Origin: Salticus scenicus
Taxonomy: Eukaryota; Arthropoda; Arachnida; Araneae; Salticidae
DNA: 64,000 bases
NCBI GenBank assembly: GCA_963930645.1
Contig: OZ005656.1
Location: 276,474,095 to 276,538,094, forward strand
Reading direction: 5' to 3'
The notes under the pieces were generated by a model that did no database searches, had not been told where the DNA came from, and was given only the letters and a program-made list of their open reading frames with translations. Shown here one piece after another: positions 24,187-34,560 of this stretch (its first letter is position 1; every line of letters starts with the position of its first letter). Both the position numbers and the translations under genes were made by a program.

Positions 24187-24620
24187 GATTTAAACGATTT
24201 GAGAGGTCCAGAGCACTATTTGTCCATTTTAGAAACTGTCGGTCTGTCTGGGTGTGTATGTGTGTGACAAAAACTTTGTGACAGTTCTTGTTCAATAACT
24301 TATTCAGGGAATTACATTCAAATATATGTATAGTTGCACCTTGACATAAGTATTTTTTTTTCCATATTTTGTAATACGGCTGTATATAGCAAAATTTGGC
24401 TAAAGGTTATTTCTTTTTCGTAGCGAAATTAAAAAGAGTTGTTTACAAAAGTAATAATAAACTCTTTTTTTTTTTTTTTCAGTCCGTTTCATTTTTGGAG
24501 AACGTAACCACAAATTTATAAATTTTCATTATGATAATATTTCAAAAGAACTCGTGAAAACCTTTAAAACGAATGTTTAGGAGTGTATGTCACAATTAAA
24601 AATAAAGTTATGGACCTCTT
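24184..24620 (-). repeat. Stem-loop-tailed dispersed family, copy c
   Basis: This inverse-orientation copy starts after a T run of about 31 nt. It has the GAGAGGTCCAGAGCACT block and a GTCTGTCTGGGTGTGT stretch. Further on, TTTCAAAAGAACTCGTGAAA and CCTTTAAAACGAATG closely match 48260-48300 in copy h. The terminal hairpin is replaced by the T run. Confidence 0.5.
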
Positions 24621-24894
24621 TCATCTTTAGCAAAATAAATACATAAATAAATAAATAAACCGGAAAAAGAGAAATTTGCTTCACATGAGTATAGGTAAAA
24701 GAAAAAATGACTTTCTTTCGACATTAAATTTTATACTTTTATAAGACGAAAAATCGTCTGCATTACACATGGAAATTAATTTTAATAAATAATTAATAGT
24801 AGTTGCATATGTACAGCAAAAGTTTTCAGAATGGTCTTCGATAGCCACAGCTTACTAATGTTTTCCTTAATTCTTTTATGTAAATGATACTGGT

Positions 24895-25115
24895 TTTAGG
24901 GTTACGAACAGCTGACTACACGAGAGTCCTAAGTCTGAGTAGTGTGCCCTTCGGAGAAGTCTTTCCAAGAGGTTCTAGGAAATACTCTAGTTTTGGTGAA
25001 AAACACGGAAATCTCCAAACGGTTAGGTCAAAGAGTGCGACCTGTGATCCAACTAAGCTCTTCCTGTCTTCCAGCTTTGAGCGCAGAACCGCTCGACCAC
25101 TGGTGGTGCTACCTT
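24895..25115 (-). mobile_element. Possible tRNA-Ser/Leu-type SINE
   Basis: The minus strand starts near 25115 with GTAGCACCACCAGTGGTCGAGCGG, split here only by its box A (TGGTCGAGCGG), and continues as a non-coding, relatively GC-rich body. Box B is poor. The 103- and 73-codon plus frames overlap each other in this segment and match nothing I know. Confidence 0.3.
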
Positions 25116-25737
25116 TATTCTTCCATGAGAAACTGTGTTATTATTTTTTATTCTGTGTACTAATTATAATACCTCTACTATTTGTTTGGAATTAAATTTA
25201 TCTTTGCCTCATTAAACTGTTTGAAAGGAGTTCAGCTTATACATAATTAAACACATTAAACTTTATCGCTTCGCTTTTTAAATTTATTTAAAAGAACAAA
25301 TACAGTAACAGTTTCACCTACTTTTATATTATTCTAATTTTCTAAAATTTTATCATGATTTTTTTTCATAGCAATTTTGTACATGGTTGTTTCCTATTTG
25401 ACCTTTTAATTCACGTATATGTCTATAGCACTGTAAATGCATTTTCTAAATAAGGAAATTTTGTATCTTAAAGGAGTTTTCAATATTAACTTTGTACACA
25501 ACCATTTCAATCTTTATAAAAGGAATTTCATTCATTAATTGCTAGATTAATAAAATCAGATAAAAAAATGTTGATTATCTAGAATAAATTATTAAGGAAA
25601 ATTAGATACAAATATACTATTTATATTATTTGACTTTTTTTTAATTAATCGTTTTGATGTTTGTTGTTTGTTTGGAAATTTTAAATAAAACTTACTGTAC
25701 AAATTTATTCAATAGTTTATGAACTATGAAATTAATC

Positions 25738-25880
25738 TAGATTAAGTGGAGTGCCAAGTTTGACTTTTTTTTTTTTTCATACCAACTATGTGAAAAATAC
25801 CAGAGCCGGGAATCGAACCTGGACACTCCGCTTAACGTGCGATTGCTCTACCACTGAGCTACCCTGGCTGATAACCAGCT
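25738..25880 (-). mobile_element. tRNA-cored short element, family 1, copy c
   Basis: The left border GATTAAGTGGAGTGCC and CATACCAACTATGTGAAAAA precede a near-intact tRNA-like core. The flank AATAGTTTATGAACTATGAA upstream recurs before copy d (about 25990-26030), so the flanking DNA was duplicated along with the element. Confidence 0.65.
25799..25868 (-). pseudogene. Near-complete tRNA-like cloverleaf, anticodon GTT
   Basis: Seventy nucleotides fold completely. The acceptor GCCAGGG/CTCTGGT pairs at seven positions with wobble pairs included. The D arm is GCTC/GAGC. The anticodon stem is ATCGC/GCGGA with one mismatch, and the T stem is CCAGG/CCCGG with one mismatch. Box A (TAGCTCAGTGG) and box B (GGTTCGATTCC) match RNA polymerase III consensus. 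The anticodon is GTT (Asn), but position 33 is C instead of the near-universal T, and the body does not resemble animal tRNA-Asn. It is best read as the promoter head of a SINE. Confidence 0.65.
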
Positions 25881-26026
25881 TGACATTCCTCACATAATGT
25901 CCGTTGACAATGTCACCGAGTCTGCAAACGCAGATATATCAGGTGAGAACATTATTCGTAGCACAATTCCAATAGACCACAAAATTTCAACTTACAAATG
26001 CATTCAATAGTTTATCAACCATGAAA

Positions 26027-26135
26027 TTAGATAAAATGGAGTGTTAAGGTTCTATATTATTATTATTATTATGATTTATATACCAACTGTGTGAAAAATT
26101 CCTGAGCCGGGAATCTATTCCATACACTACGCTTA
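26027..26135. mobile_element. tRNA-cored short element, family 1, copy d (partial)
   Basis: Begins TTAGATAAAATGGAGTG and carries the ACCAACTGTGTGAAAAAT block with a truncated GAGCCGGGAATC T-arm end. It breaks off at 26135, where copy e begins. An (ATT)n tract lies inside it. Confidence 0.6.
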
Positions 26136-26328
26136 TTAGATAAAGTGGAGTGTTAAGGTTGATTTTTTTTAATATACCAACTATGTGAAAAATAGTAGCG
26201 CCGGGAATCGAACCCGGGCACTCCGCTTATGCACTCCGTAAGCGGAATGCCCGCGTTCGTTACCGACTCTGGTATTTTAGTTGGTATAAAAAAATATAAT
26301 AATAACCTTAGCACTCTATTTTATCTAA
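26136..26328. mobile_element. tRNA-cored short element, family 1, copy e (foldback form)
   Basis: Two half-elements face each other. The left half runs TTAGATAAAGTGGAG to GCCGGGAATCGAACCCGGGC. The right half is its inverse, ending CTCTATTTTATCTAA. The centre is CTTATGCACTCCGTAAG. The T-arm and acceptor sequences are therefore present in both orientations, and the D and anticodon arms are lost at the centre. Confidence 0.65.
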
Positions 26329-26449
26329 AAAAACTTACTGTATTTAACTGTAAAATAAGCTGTCGAAAATGAAGCCTTTGAAAAAGAAATGTCTTATCAA
26401 GTTTGTACTTAAAATATATATATATAAATGGATGACTTTGTGACCGATG

Positions 26450-26484
<35 letters not shown>

Positions 26485-27084
26485 TGTTTATTTATAAATA
26501 TTCAGCAGCTCTTTGAAAGAAACTGTTAAAACGTTGATTTTATTTTTTTTTAATTTCATCTAAACGTACTGATGAAATTGAATGTTAAAAAGCTTAAGTG
26601 TATATTAGAAATTCTTTTGCAACGTATTTCAGACAAAACTGCTTTCGAAGTTAATAAAGATTTCATTTTGAAGGAAACAATCTATGTGTACTTTTAAATT
26701 TTAATATTCGAACTCTTTCCCAATTTAGGAAGCACAGTACAAAGTAAAATTATACTTCTTATATTAAAAAAGAAACTTCAATGTAATAATTTAAAAAGGA
26801 AAGAAAAAATCGAAAGGCTTTGAACAATGTATAATCAATCCCGGGACAAGAACTATCTCAAATAGAATGAAAACCCGAAAAAGTGTATAAAAATAATATC
26901 ACCAGATCCTATATATAGTGAAATTCTGCTATGTACAGATGTCAGAAGAGTATGTACTGAAGATTTTCCAGAAAAGAAGTATAACATTTGTACATTTATT
27001 TAGCGGATTTATGTAGTTTTAATCATAAACTTTCACTATATATTAGTTTTTACAAATTGCTATACTAATTTCAAAAATGGTTGT

Positions 27085-28680
27085 TACACTATCTAACAAT
27101 AAATATTTGGGCACTTTCAAATTTAGACGTTTTGACAAATATCTAAAATAATTCTTTAGAAATTATCTTGAAATTTTGGCAATATAAAGAACGTGTTATT
27201 CCTCATATATTACACCAAAATTTTGTCATGAAGAGGAAAAGGGGACTGACATAAAAATTAAACAAAAGTCAAAATGTTTTGGGTCGTACTGTGAAAAGTA
27301 AAGCTTGAAATGCATTTTTGCTGTAGTATTTGTTTATGAGATTTTTTCTAATTATATGCAGAGATGTTTATGAATCTACCACATATATTAATGGAGATGT
27401 AACGGTTTCTTTAAAAAATTGAAAAAAAAAAATCCACTTTTTAAATTATAATACTCAGTTTACTAGAACTGCCGCAAAGACATTTTTAGGAAAGTTGGGT
27501 ACATTAGACACAGCATACAGTAATTAGAATGCAAAAATGTTAAATTTCTTGCAAAATATGAATATTGTTATTAAATATTTTTTAATTACGCATTCACAAG
27601 CTTTTTAAACATTTCATTTGCATAATTTAATAGCCAAACGTATTCAGCTACTTACATGAAAAGTCCAAACAAATATCAGGTAAATATAAAAAGTGTTGAG
27701 AGATAGATTTAACAGAATTTCAGTTCTGAAAAATAAATATATAAATAAGGAAGATGATAGGGGGATTTATCAATATTTACTTACAATCAGCGAAATCTGC
27801 ATTGCCATTATACATTGAATGAATCAAAATAAAAATGTGAGGAAAATCCCTCATATTTAAATTTTATTTTGTTCCTTCTATCACACACAACTTTTTGAAA
27901 TTACACAATATTTCTTTGGGGTTTTCATATAAGCGGCTCAATACTTTTGACTATTAAATTATGAAAATAATTTTTTTGAAAGCTAGCGCATGCTTAGTTA
28001 AAAATGATTTAGTTAAAGCACTCATATTTATTAAGATATTTAAAATTTTTGCATTTTGATACCTGTATGCTGTGCCTAATGTAGTCAGTGTTGCCGGATC
28101 TGGTGAATTTTTTTATTCAATAATCCCCAATAATTGTGAGAAGTGATATTTGATATGCATAATAGACTATCAATCTTCGAAGTGATTAGGCAAACGTCAC
28201 AATTAAAAAATATTGGTGATTATTTATTAAAAAATCTGCCAGATCTGGCAACACTTAATGTAGTATGCCAAATTTTATAAAAATGGCTTTGCACTAGGTC
28301 AAATACCCTACGTGTTATAATTTAAAAAGTGGAATTTATTTTTGAAGAAATCGTTCTATCTCCATGAATATATGTGGTAGCTTCTTAAAAATTTCTACAG
28401 ATAATTAGAAGAATCCTCATAATCACATTCTACAACCAAAATGCATTTCAGGCATCATATGGTACACGGTGATCCAAAATATTTTGATTTTTCTTTAATT
28501 TTGTCTCCTTTTCCCTTTCAGGACAAAACTTTTGCTGAAATATATGAGGTATAACATGTTCTTTATACTTTTGTAGTTTCAAGATAATTCTCAAAGGTTT
28601 TTTTCAAGATATTTGACAAAACGTCTAAACTCGAAAATATCAAAATACTGATTAGTGTAGAATCTATCAACTAATCAAAA
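27085..28680. mobile_element. Large foldback element (~500-600-bp arms)
   Basis: The left arm (about 27085-27580) and right arm (about 28015-28680) are inverted copies with moderate divergence. Shared blocks are TTAGACGTTTTG with CAAATATCT, AGAATTATCTTGAAA-like, CTCATATATT, a GAAATGCATTTTTG-like block, CCACATATATTNATGGAGAT, CACTTTTTAAATTATAA and ACACAGCATACAG-like. The spacer of about 430 bp is AT-rich and non-coding. The right arm is interrupted by the hAT MITE at 28086-28256. A diverged third copy of one arm lies at 30500-30840. Confidence 0.75.
28086..28256. mobile_element. hAT-type MITE with 8-bp target duplication
   Basis: The 171-bp element begins CAGTGTTGCC and ends GGCAACACTT, flanked on both sides by AATGTAGT (28078-28085 and 28257-28264). 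The inverted ends are similar over about 50 bp, both containing GGATCTGG or AGATCTGGC and an ATAATC-CCAATAA block. The 8-bp duplication and CAGTG terminus are hallmarks of the hAT superfamily. It lies within the right arm of the larger foldback, and the left arm lacks it. Confidence 0.85.
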
Positions 28681-28899
28681 TTTAGTAAAAACGAAAAAAA
28701 TATATGTGTGTGACATGTTTAATTTTCAAGAATTGTTTGGTTTGAAATATTCATATGTAACCAGATTAAATTCCAATAGTATTTATTTAATTAATAAATT
28801 TGTAAATAAATGTTACTCATCGCAAAAACTCGCAACAGTTGTTTCAAGTAAAAATAACAGCAAGGTCACTCACTGCGTAAAAAATATAGGGTGGAGTGA

Positions 28900-29175
28900 A
28901 TAAATAAAGCAGCAAAGTCCCTTCTCGCTTCCTGAAAAATTCCAGGAGTCTTCGGAATTTTACTTCTTCGAAAACATCAGGAAGTGCAAGGTTCGATCGC
29001 AGACTGCTCTTCTCGGTCTTGCCGTTCGGCATTTTTTGTAAATTTTTCTCTGAAACTAAAATAAGTACAGGCTAGGATACCCTAGAAAGACACCCAAAAA
29101 AGTCATACCGCTTATAAGCAAAGGACCTCAGTGTAGTTAAAGTGACCTTACCCAACACAACCACAACAACAACCT
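28900..29175. other. Less AT-rich segment, unidentified
   Basis: A minus-strand frame at 28844-29032 begins MPNGKTEKSSLRSNLALP and has fairly protein-like composition but no family I recognise. Its far side (29041-29175) contains GGACCTCAGTGTAGTTAAAG and ACACAACCACAACAACAACC, which look like the tail of an interspersed repeat. A repeat origin seems more likely than a host gene. Confidence 0.25.
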
Positions 29176-29470
29176 CTCAAACATGATTTGTTAAATTTCG
29201 GAGTAGTGCATCTATCTATCTTACGGGGAAAAAATGCTTAAAAATCGATTAAAATATTGAAAAGAAAAAAATGAAAATTTATTACAGAAAGAAATGTTAC
29301 ATAAAAAAAAAAAAAAAAAGAAAAAGAAAATAAAAAGAAAAGTCAAAAGTTTTGTCTTAGAACAAAACCAGTGAATGCTAAATGATTAAAAAAGAAAATA
29401 AATTTTAAAGAACAGAGCAATAAAAAAAAAAAAAAAACTCAATATGTATTAGACAATGCAAAAGAACATA

Positions 29471-29702
29471 TTGGGTTGGCAAGAAAGTTCTTTCGATTTT
29501 CAAAAAGAGGTCGCATTGTATTTGCTTTGTTATTTTTCTGTCAATGTTATAATTTATGTGTGCAAGAATTTGTGAAAAAGGTTAAACGTAATAGGTAAAA
29601 TGTTGTTAAGGTGGAATGAACTGTCCACCTTTATTTACAAAATGAAGGTTTTGGTATTATTATTTCCTTTTGAAAACCGAAAGAACTTTCTTGCAAACCC
29701 AA
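29471..29702. mobile_element. mariner-type MITE
   Basis: Left end TTGGGTTGGCAAGAAAGTTC and inverted right end TTGGGTTTGCAAGAAAGTTC agree over about 30 bp, with TA on each side (29469-29470 and 29703-29704). The TTGGGTTGGCAA terminus is that of mellifera-subfamily mariners. The 232-bp interior is non-coding. Confidence 0.85.
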
Positions 29703-30499
29703 TATTTATATGTAAAAGATAAAATAATAAAATCGATGTAAATATTGTAAACTAACTCTTTCGAGAAGAATAAAATGACTCAAATATATAAATACCTTTC
29801 AGTTTAATTATTAAATATTACATAGGATTAACTGCCATTTATATTTCGTTTAAAATATTTTAAAAAAAGCTAAACATGTTTGAAGTGGAAAAAACATATA
29901 AGTTATATTTTCTTAACAATTTCTAGCAAAGAAAGAAAATCTAATGTTACCAAATTTCATAAAAAAAAAAAAAAAAAGGCCTATATTGTCGACTTTATTA
30001 AAGTCGAACAAAACAAAATATAAAGTTGAAAATGATTTCCTTCTCAATAAATTATATGCCACTCTTGTATACTTGAATAGCAATATTTATTTTAGCACTT
30101 CATGACAAAATGAAAGAACTCTGTCCACTGAGATTTTGAAACAGACGTTAATTTGATTTAGAGTATCAGATAAGCTGATATAGATCACTTCACTGAAAAG
30201 AAAATGACAAATTCAGGCATGCAATGGTGGACATTACCATTAATTGTGTCTGGGGGGGGATATTTTATCACAGCATCAGAGCTTAAAGGTGATTTACGAA
30301 GGCGTTTATGACGTGGGAGGGAGGCATATATGGCCTTATTAAATATGAAGGCTTTTAAGAAAATGCAGATATATATTTTTCTCCATACTTAAACGTTTCA
30401 GCAAATAGATAGAATATAAAAACAAAAATGTTCTTATACATTTTTTCCTCATATCTCCTTATTTAAATAAATAAATAAACAAATACTGCTCAAACCTTT

Positions 30500-30840
30500 A
30501 ACTATCAGTCCATATTTTCCTTTGAAATTTTCTAAACTAATTTCAAAAATGGCTATATATCACGTAGCTGATCATAAATATATAGAAAGAAAAACTAGCA
30601 TTTTGAAATTTCTGAAAATTTTTTGTATCAAACAGTGAGCAATCAAATTATTAGAAATTATTTTTATATTGATAATTTCTATATTTTCTAGAGAAAAGAC
30701 TGATCGAATGGCCTTGAACACTACACAGGCAAAAAACATTTATTAACTTACATTTTTTGCATTGTGATTTCGTCAGAAGTGTAATTAGAGGCCCAGCAGT
30801 ACATTGAACATAACCTTAAATTTTTTGGATCACCCTGTAT
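30500..30840 (+). repeat. Diverged third copy of the 27-28.7 kb foldback arm
   Basis: AATTTCAAAAATGGCTATAT and the following blocks resemble 27065-27560 in the same order. The end TTTTTTGGATCACCCTGTAT has the form of a transposon terminus and resembles, inversely, TACACGGTGATCCAAAATAT at 28466 in the foldback's right arm. Confidence 0.5.
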
Positions 30841-31149
30841 CATAACAGGCTACAATGACTTGTAACATGATTTCACGTACTATGATAGCAGCATATGATT
30901 CACGTAGCATATGATTTCACGTACCATGTACACCATTTTTATCTTTTTTTCAGGGAATCGCATGATTATTTAGACATATGTATATATCATCATCGTCATT
31001 ATCAATTTCAGACTTTATCAATCAACTGCAGGATGAAGGCCTGTCCTAGGTGTTTCCAAACTGCCCTGTTTGCAGCAATTCTTTTTTTATTCTGCTCTTA
31101 CAAACTTACATTCTGCTCTTACATTTTCATCTCTCTAACGACACAGTAG

Positions 31150-31560
31150 TCTCTTCCTCGGTCTTTTCATATCTCTTGGTATCCAAAATTGGACTTTGGG
31201 GGTCCATCTATCATCATTTCTTCTTGAAAGGTGCCCAGCCCAGCTCCATCTTAACTTCTTAACTTTAGAAAAACATCAGTAACTTTGGTTTGCTCCACGA
31301 GTTTCACTTTGTGTCTCTTCAGGTCAATCCTAACATGCATTTCTCCATGTTTCTCTGGGTTGTTTGTAGTTTTTGTATAACTTTAAATGTCAATATCCAA
31401 GTTTCTGAAGCATAAGATAAAACAGGCAAAATGCACTGATCAAAAACATTTCCTTTCAGATAAATTGGGAGGTCGCTTTTCAATAAAGCGCTGTTTTTCC
31501 GAATGCTCTCCATGAAAGTTTAACTCAGTTGTTAACTTCTTTCATGATGTTCCTGTTCAT
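31150..31560 (-). pseudogene. RTE-type reverse transcriptase, C-terminal fragment
   Basis: On the minus strand the reading starts near 31550 with EVNN*VKLSWRAFGK. It shifts frame to ALLKSDLPIYLKGNVFDQ and CILPVLSYASETW, then KLQTTQRNMEKCMLGLT. Further on come a KVTDVF block and WSWAGHLSRRNDDRW. These are the conserved blocks downstream of the catalytic centre of RTE-clade reverse transcriptases, which copy retrotransposon RNA into DNA at the target site. The YxDD motif and endonuclease are not in the window. Stops and frameshifts show it is dead. A SINE abuts it at 31570. Confidence 0.75.
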
Positions 31561-31569
31561 CATACTCTC

Positions 31570-31850
31570 TAAAAATGGAAAGGGGAAATTCTCTCAAACT
31601 GAGCCATTTTTCACTCAATCGACATTTTGAAAAGCAACTTCCCACGTTGAGAGAAATCCACTCAAAACATTAAGTTGCTATGAGCCGCTCAGATTTAAGC
31701 CAATCGAAACAATTTATTTTTGAGAGAAATCGAACTAGATTTCAGTGAACCGTTTGATGCTGGAAAAAATAGCCTATTCCCTTCACCGGAATCGAACTCG
31801 AGTACCTTCCGTGGCAGACGAACGCACTACCACAATGCTACGTTTTCGTG
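31570..31850 (-). mobile_element. SINE with tRNA-Gly-like head
   Basis: The minus strand reads from a tRNA-like head (about 31848-31781) into a ~200-bp non-coding body with AATTGTTTCGATTGGCTTAA and GTGGATTTCTCTCAACGTGG. It ends beside the RTE fragment. RTE-driven mobilisation of such SINEs is known in animals, but here adjacency alone does not prove a link. Confidence 0.5.
31781..31848 (-). pseudogene. tRNA-Gly(GCC)-like sequence
   Basis: Box A-like TAGCATTGTGGTAGTGC, the anticodon region TCTGCCACGG with anticodon GCC after T33, and box B GAGTTCGATTCC are in the proper order. Acceptor pairing is poor and the anticodon stem is imperfect. It resembles tRNA-Gly more than any other and serves as the SINE head. 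Confidence 0.55.
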
Positions 31851-32517
31851 TGAACATTTCGTTGTATAGCCGTTCTCAATCATTATCAAAAGGAGAAAAT
31901 ATTTAACAATTTTTATTTGTTTTGTACGTAACATAAAGCTATGGGAAACCTAATAAACTTCCTTAAAATAAAATTATTGATTTAAAATAAAGATTTTAGA
32001 ACTTTGCGAATTAATTCTATATAATTTTATACGTTTAGAGAAGTAAATTCTTCCACTTAACGATGCAGAATTTCTTGAATAACTGTAAGTTGAAAAAACA
32101 GTATTGCTAGTTTGTTTATGCATATTATTCTCGATGTTAATTTCAATTTTAATAAAAACATTATAACTTATTATTTAATGTTTTACATGCATTAAAAAAA
32201 AAAAAAACAATTTCTATGAGTATAATAGACATCTTAAATATCATAAATAAATTTCTACATTTTAAATAAATACATTGTTTTGTTTTTTTTTTCGTATATA
32301 TATATATTTTATATATTTCTTTAAGACACAGATTTTAAAAAGAAATCCACTGCTTATATTTAGTTTTTTATGGCAAACACTCGTGATTTGAGAACTATGT
32401 TATTTATTATTCGTTGTATGTACAACATTTGTTATCTTAATAAATAAATATATATCATACCTTATTTTCTAATCAAAAGTCCTAAACATATTTTTTTAAG
32501 ATATATATAAATTAATG

Positions 32518-32682
<165 letters not shown>

Positions 32683-33104
32683 AATATGTATGTATAAAAT
32701 ATTTTTCATGCGTCATTTAAAATATGATCGATAGATGACTCCATCATTAGCCTTTTTTGTTGCACCAAATGAAGAATGATTCAAATTCGCTCAGAACGGA
32801 GCTGATACTTTAACGTTCATTTTGACTGAAAAAAGTTTTTGTCAGAAAAAGCTGATTTTACTCACATTTGATATTTTCCTAAAAATTGTTCTCAAATTAT
32901 GGCAAAAAATATTGTGTCCGTTTTTCAGTAAGAAAATCTGTTCACGCATTTTAAGAGAGTGATGTCTTGTCCCAGAAAAGTATACCTGCATACCGCTTCT
33001 AATTCATCCGTATGAACAATGTGTGTGTATATAATATATATATACATTGTATGTATAAATATATATATTAAGTTTTTTTTGGGGAAGATTTTCGCTTATA
33101 ACAC

Positions 33105-33249
33105 GAATGTATTTCAACAAAACTTTACAAAAATTGCATAAAAATTGAAAAACATTAGAGAAACATTGTACTAAAACATGAAATGCATAAGTGTAATTTT
33201 CTCTGAGATATTACTATTTGCAGTAAATATTGTTTTACTAGACAATAAC

Positions 33250-33294
<45 letters not shown>

Positions 33295-33935
33295 TTACAT
33301 AGATTGAAAGCTAGATATATTGGGTAACTTATGTCAAAATTTCTTTGAAAAGAGTAAAAATTAAGCAAATTATCGGCAAAATAATGAACTGGATTTTAGA
33401 TATTTCCGAGAGTTGAAATTTCATAAGGGGTTTTTCACATGCCACGTACTTAATTTGGAGATCCATTAATTGTAACCATGTTACAAAACATTTTTTTACG
33501 AGAAAAACTTCTTATGAGCTTTTAACTGTAGAGTAATTTTATATATTTAGAACAATTTCTTCTGTTCATAAGGGGTTTTTCATGAATAAGTATTTTTGAA
33601 ACGTGATTAAAGTAAGTAATTATATCTCCAAATTAAATCGTGACATTTGAAAAATCCCTTATGAAATACGGAAATCATCTGAAAACTTGCTTATTCCTAT
33701 GTCGATAATTTGCTTAATTTTTATTCTATTTTAAGAAACTTTAAACATATGTTAACCAATCTGTCTAGCTTTCAACCTATGTACTAAAGAGAATTACTAT
33801 GTTTCGTGCGTTTGCAGTAAATATTTCTATACCACAAATGCTTTTATTACAACGAAAATTACACTTATACGTATTATGTTTCAGTATATTGTTTAGACAA
33901 ATTTTTGTCAACTTTTCTAGAAGTTTTGTAATGTG
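33105..33935. mobile_element. Second large foldback element (~350-420-bp arms)
   Basis: The arms face each other around a centre near 33540. Examples are TTGAAAGCTAGATATATTGG near 33304 against its inverse near 33765; AAAAATTAAGCAAATTATCG near 33355 against the inverse near 33705; and a CATAAGGGGTTTTTC block near 33422 against CCCTTATGAAA near 33660. Another CATAAGGGGTTTTTCATG lies at 33560. The left arm contains a 41-nt T run (33253-33293) that the right arm lacks. It is non-coding. Confidence 0.75.
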
Positions 33936-34260
33936 TGTGTGTGTGTGTGTGTGTGTCTAAATAATCGTTTTATTCTTATAAATAATAAAAAAAACATACA
34001 AATATTGTGCAAAGTGAGTAAAATTATGGGTTTAAATGATAAGTCATTTGTATTTTTTTTTTAAATACACGGCGATCAAAAGTATTTGTTCGTCTCTTCA
34101 ATTTGTACTTGGTCCACTAACTGCAGTCATAACAAAATCGATAGTGGGAAATGTGAGTTTTTAAATGTTTTTTGAATTTCTGACATCCAAAGCCATTTTA
34201 TCCAGCATCTTTTTAGAAAACAGAAAAAGACGTCAAAAAATGTCTGATAATTTAATCACC

Positions 34261-34283
34261 CATTATATTTATAAATTTGATAA

Positions 34284-34316
<33 letters not shown>

Positions 34317-34435
34317 TTAATAACTCAAAAAAAAAATTCAAAATAAACGCTAGAAACGCGGCTTCTGTAATAATAACAATAATAGTTATTATTTTATTTT
34401 ATCTATTTATTTATTATTTTTTAAGTTCGATTTTC

Positions 34436-34469
<34 letters not shown>

Positions 34470-34560
34470 CTGTGTGTGTGTATAAAATCGCGTTTTGAGG
34501 TTTTCTGATTGCAAACGTTAAATTTTTAGAGGTCGATTTTTTTTTTTTTTTTATTATTTT
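34261..34560. repeat. Simple-sequence cluster
   Basis: (AAT)n at about 34286-34315, a ~31-nt T run at 34439-34469 and another T run near 34538-34552. Confidence 0.9.

Noticed and set aside
24008..24193. 61-codon frame ending in poly-Phe
   Set aside because: It is read through TTTA repeats and a T run.
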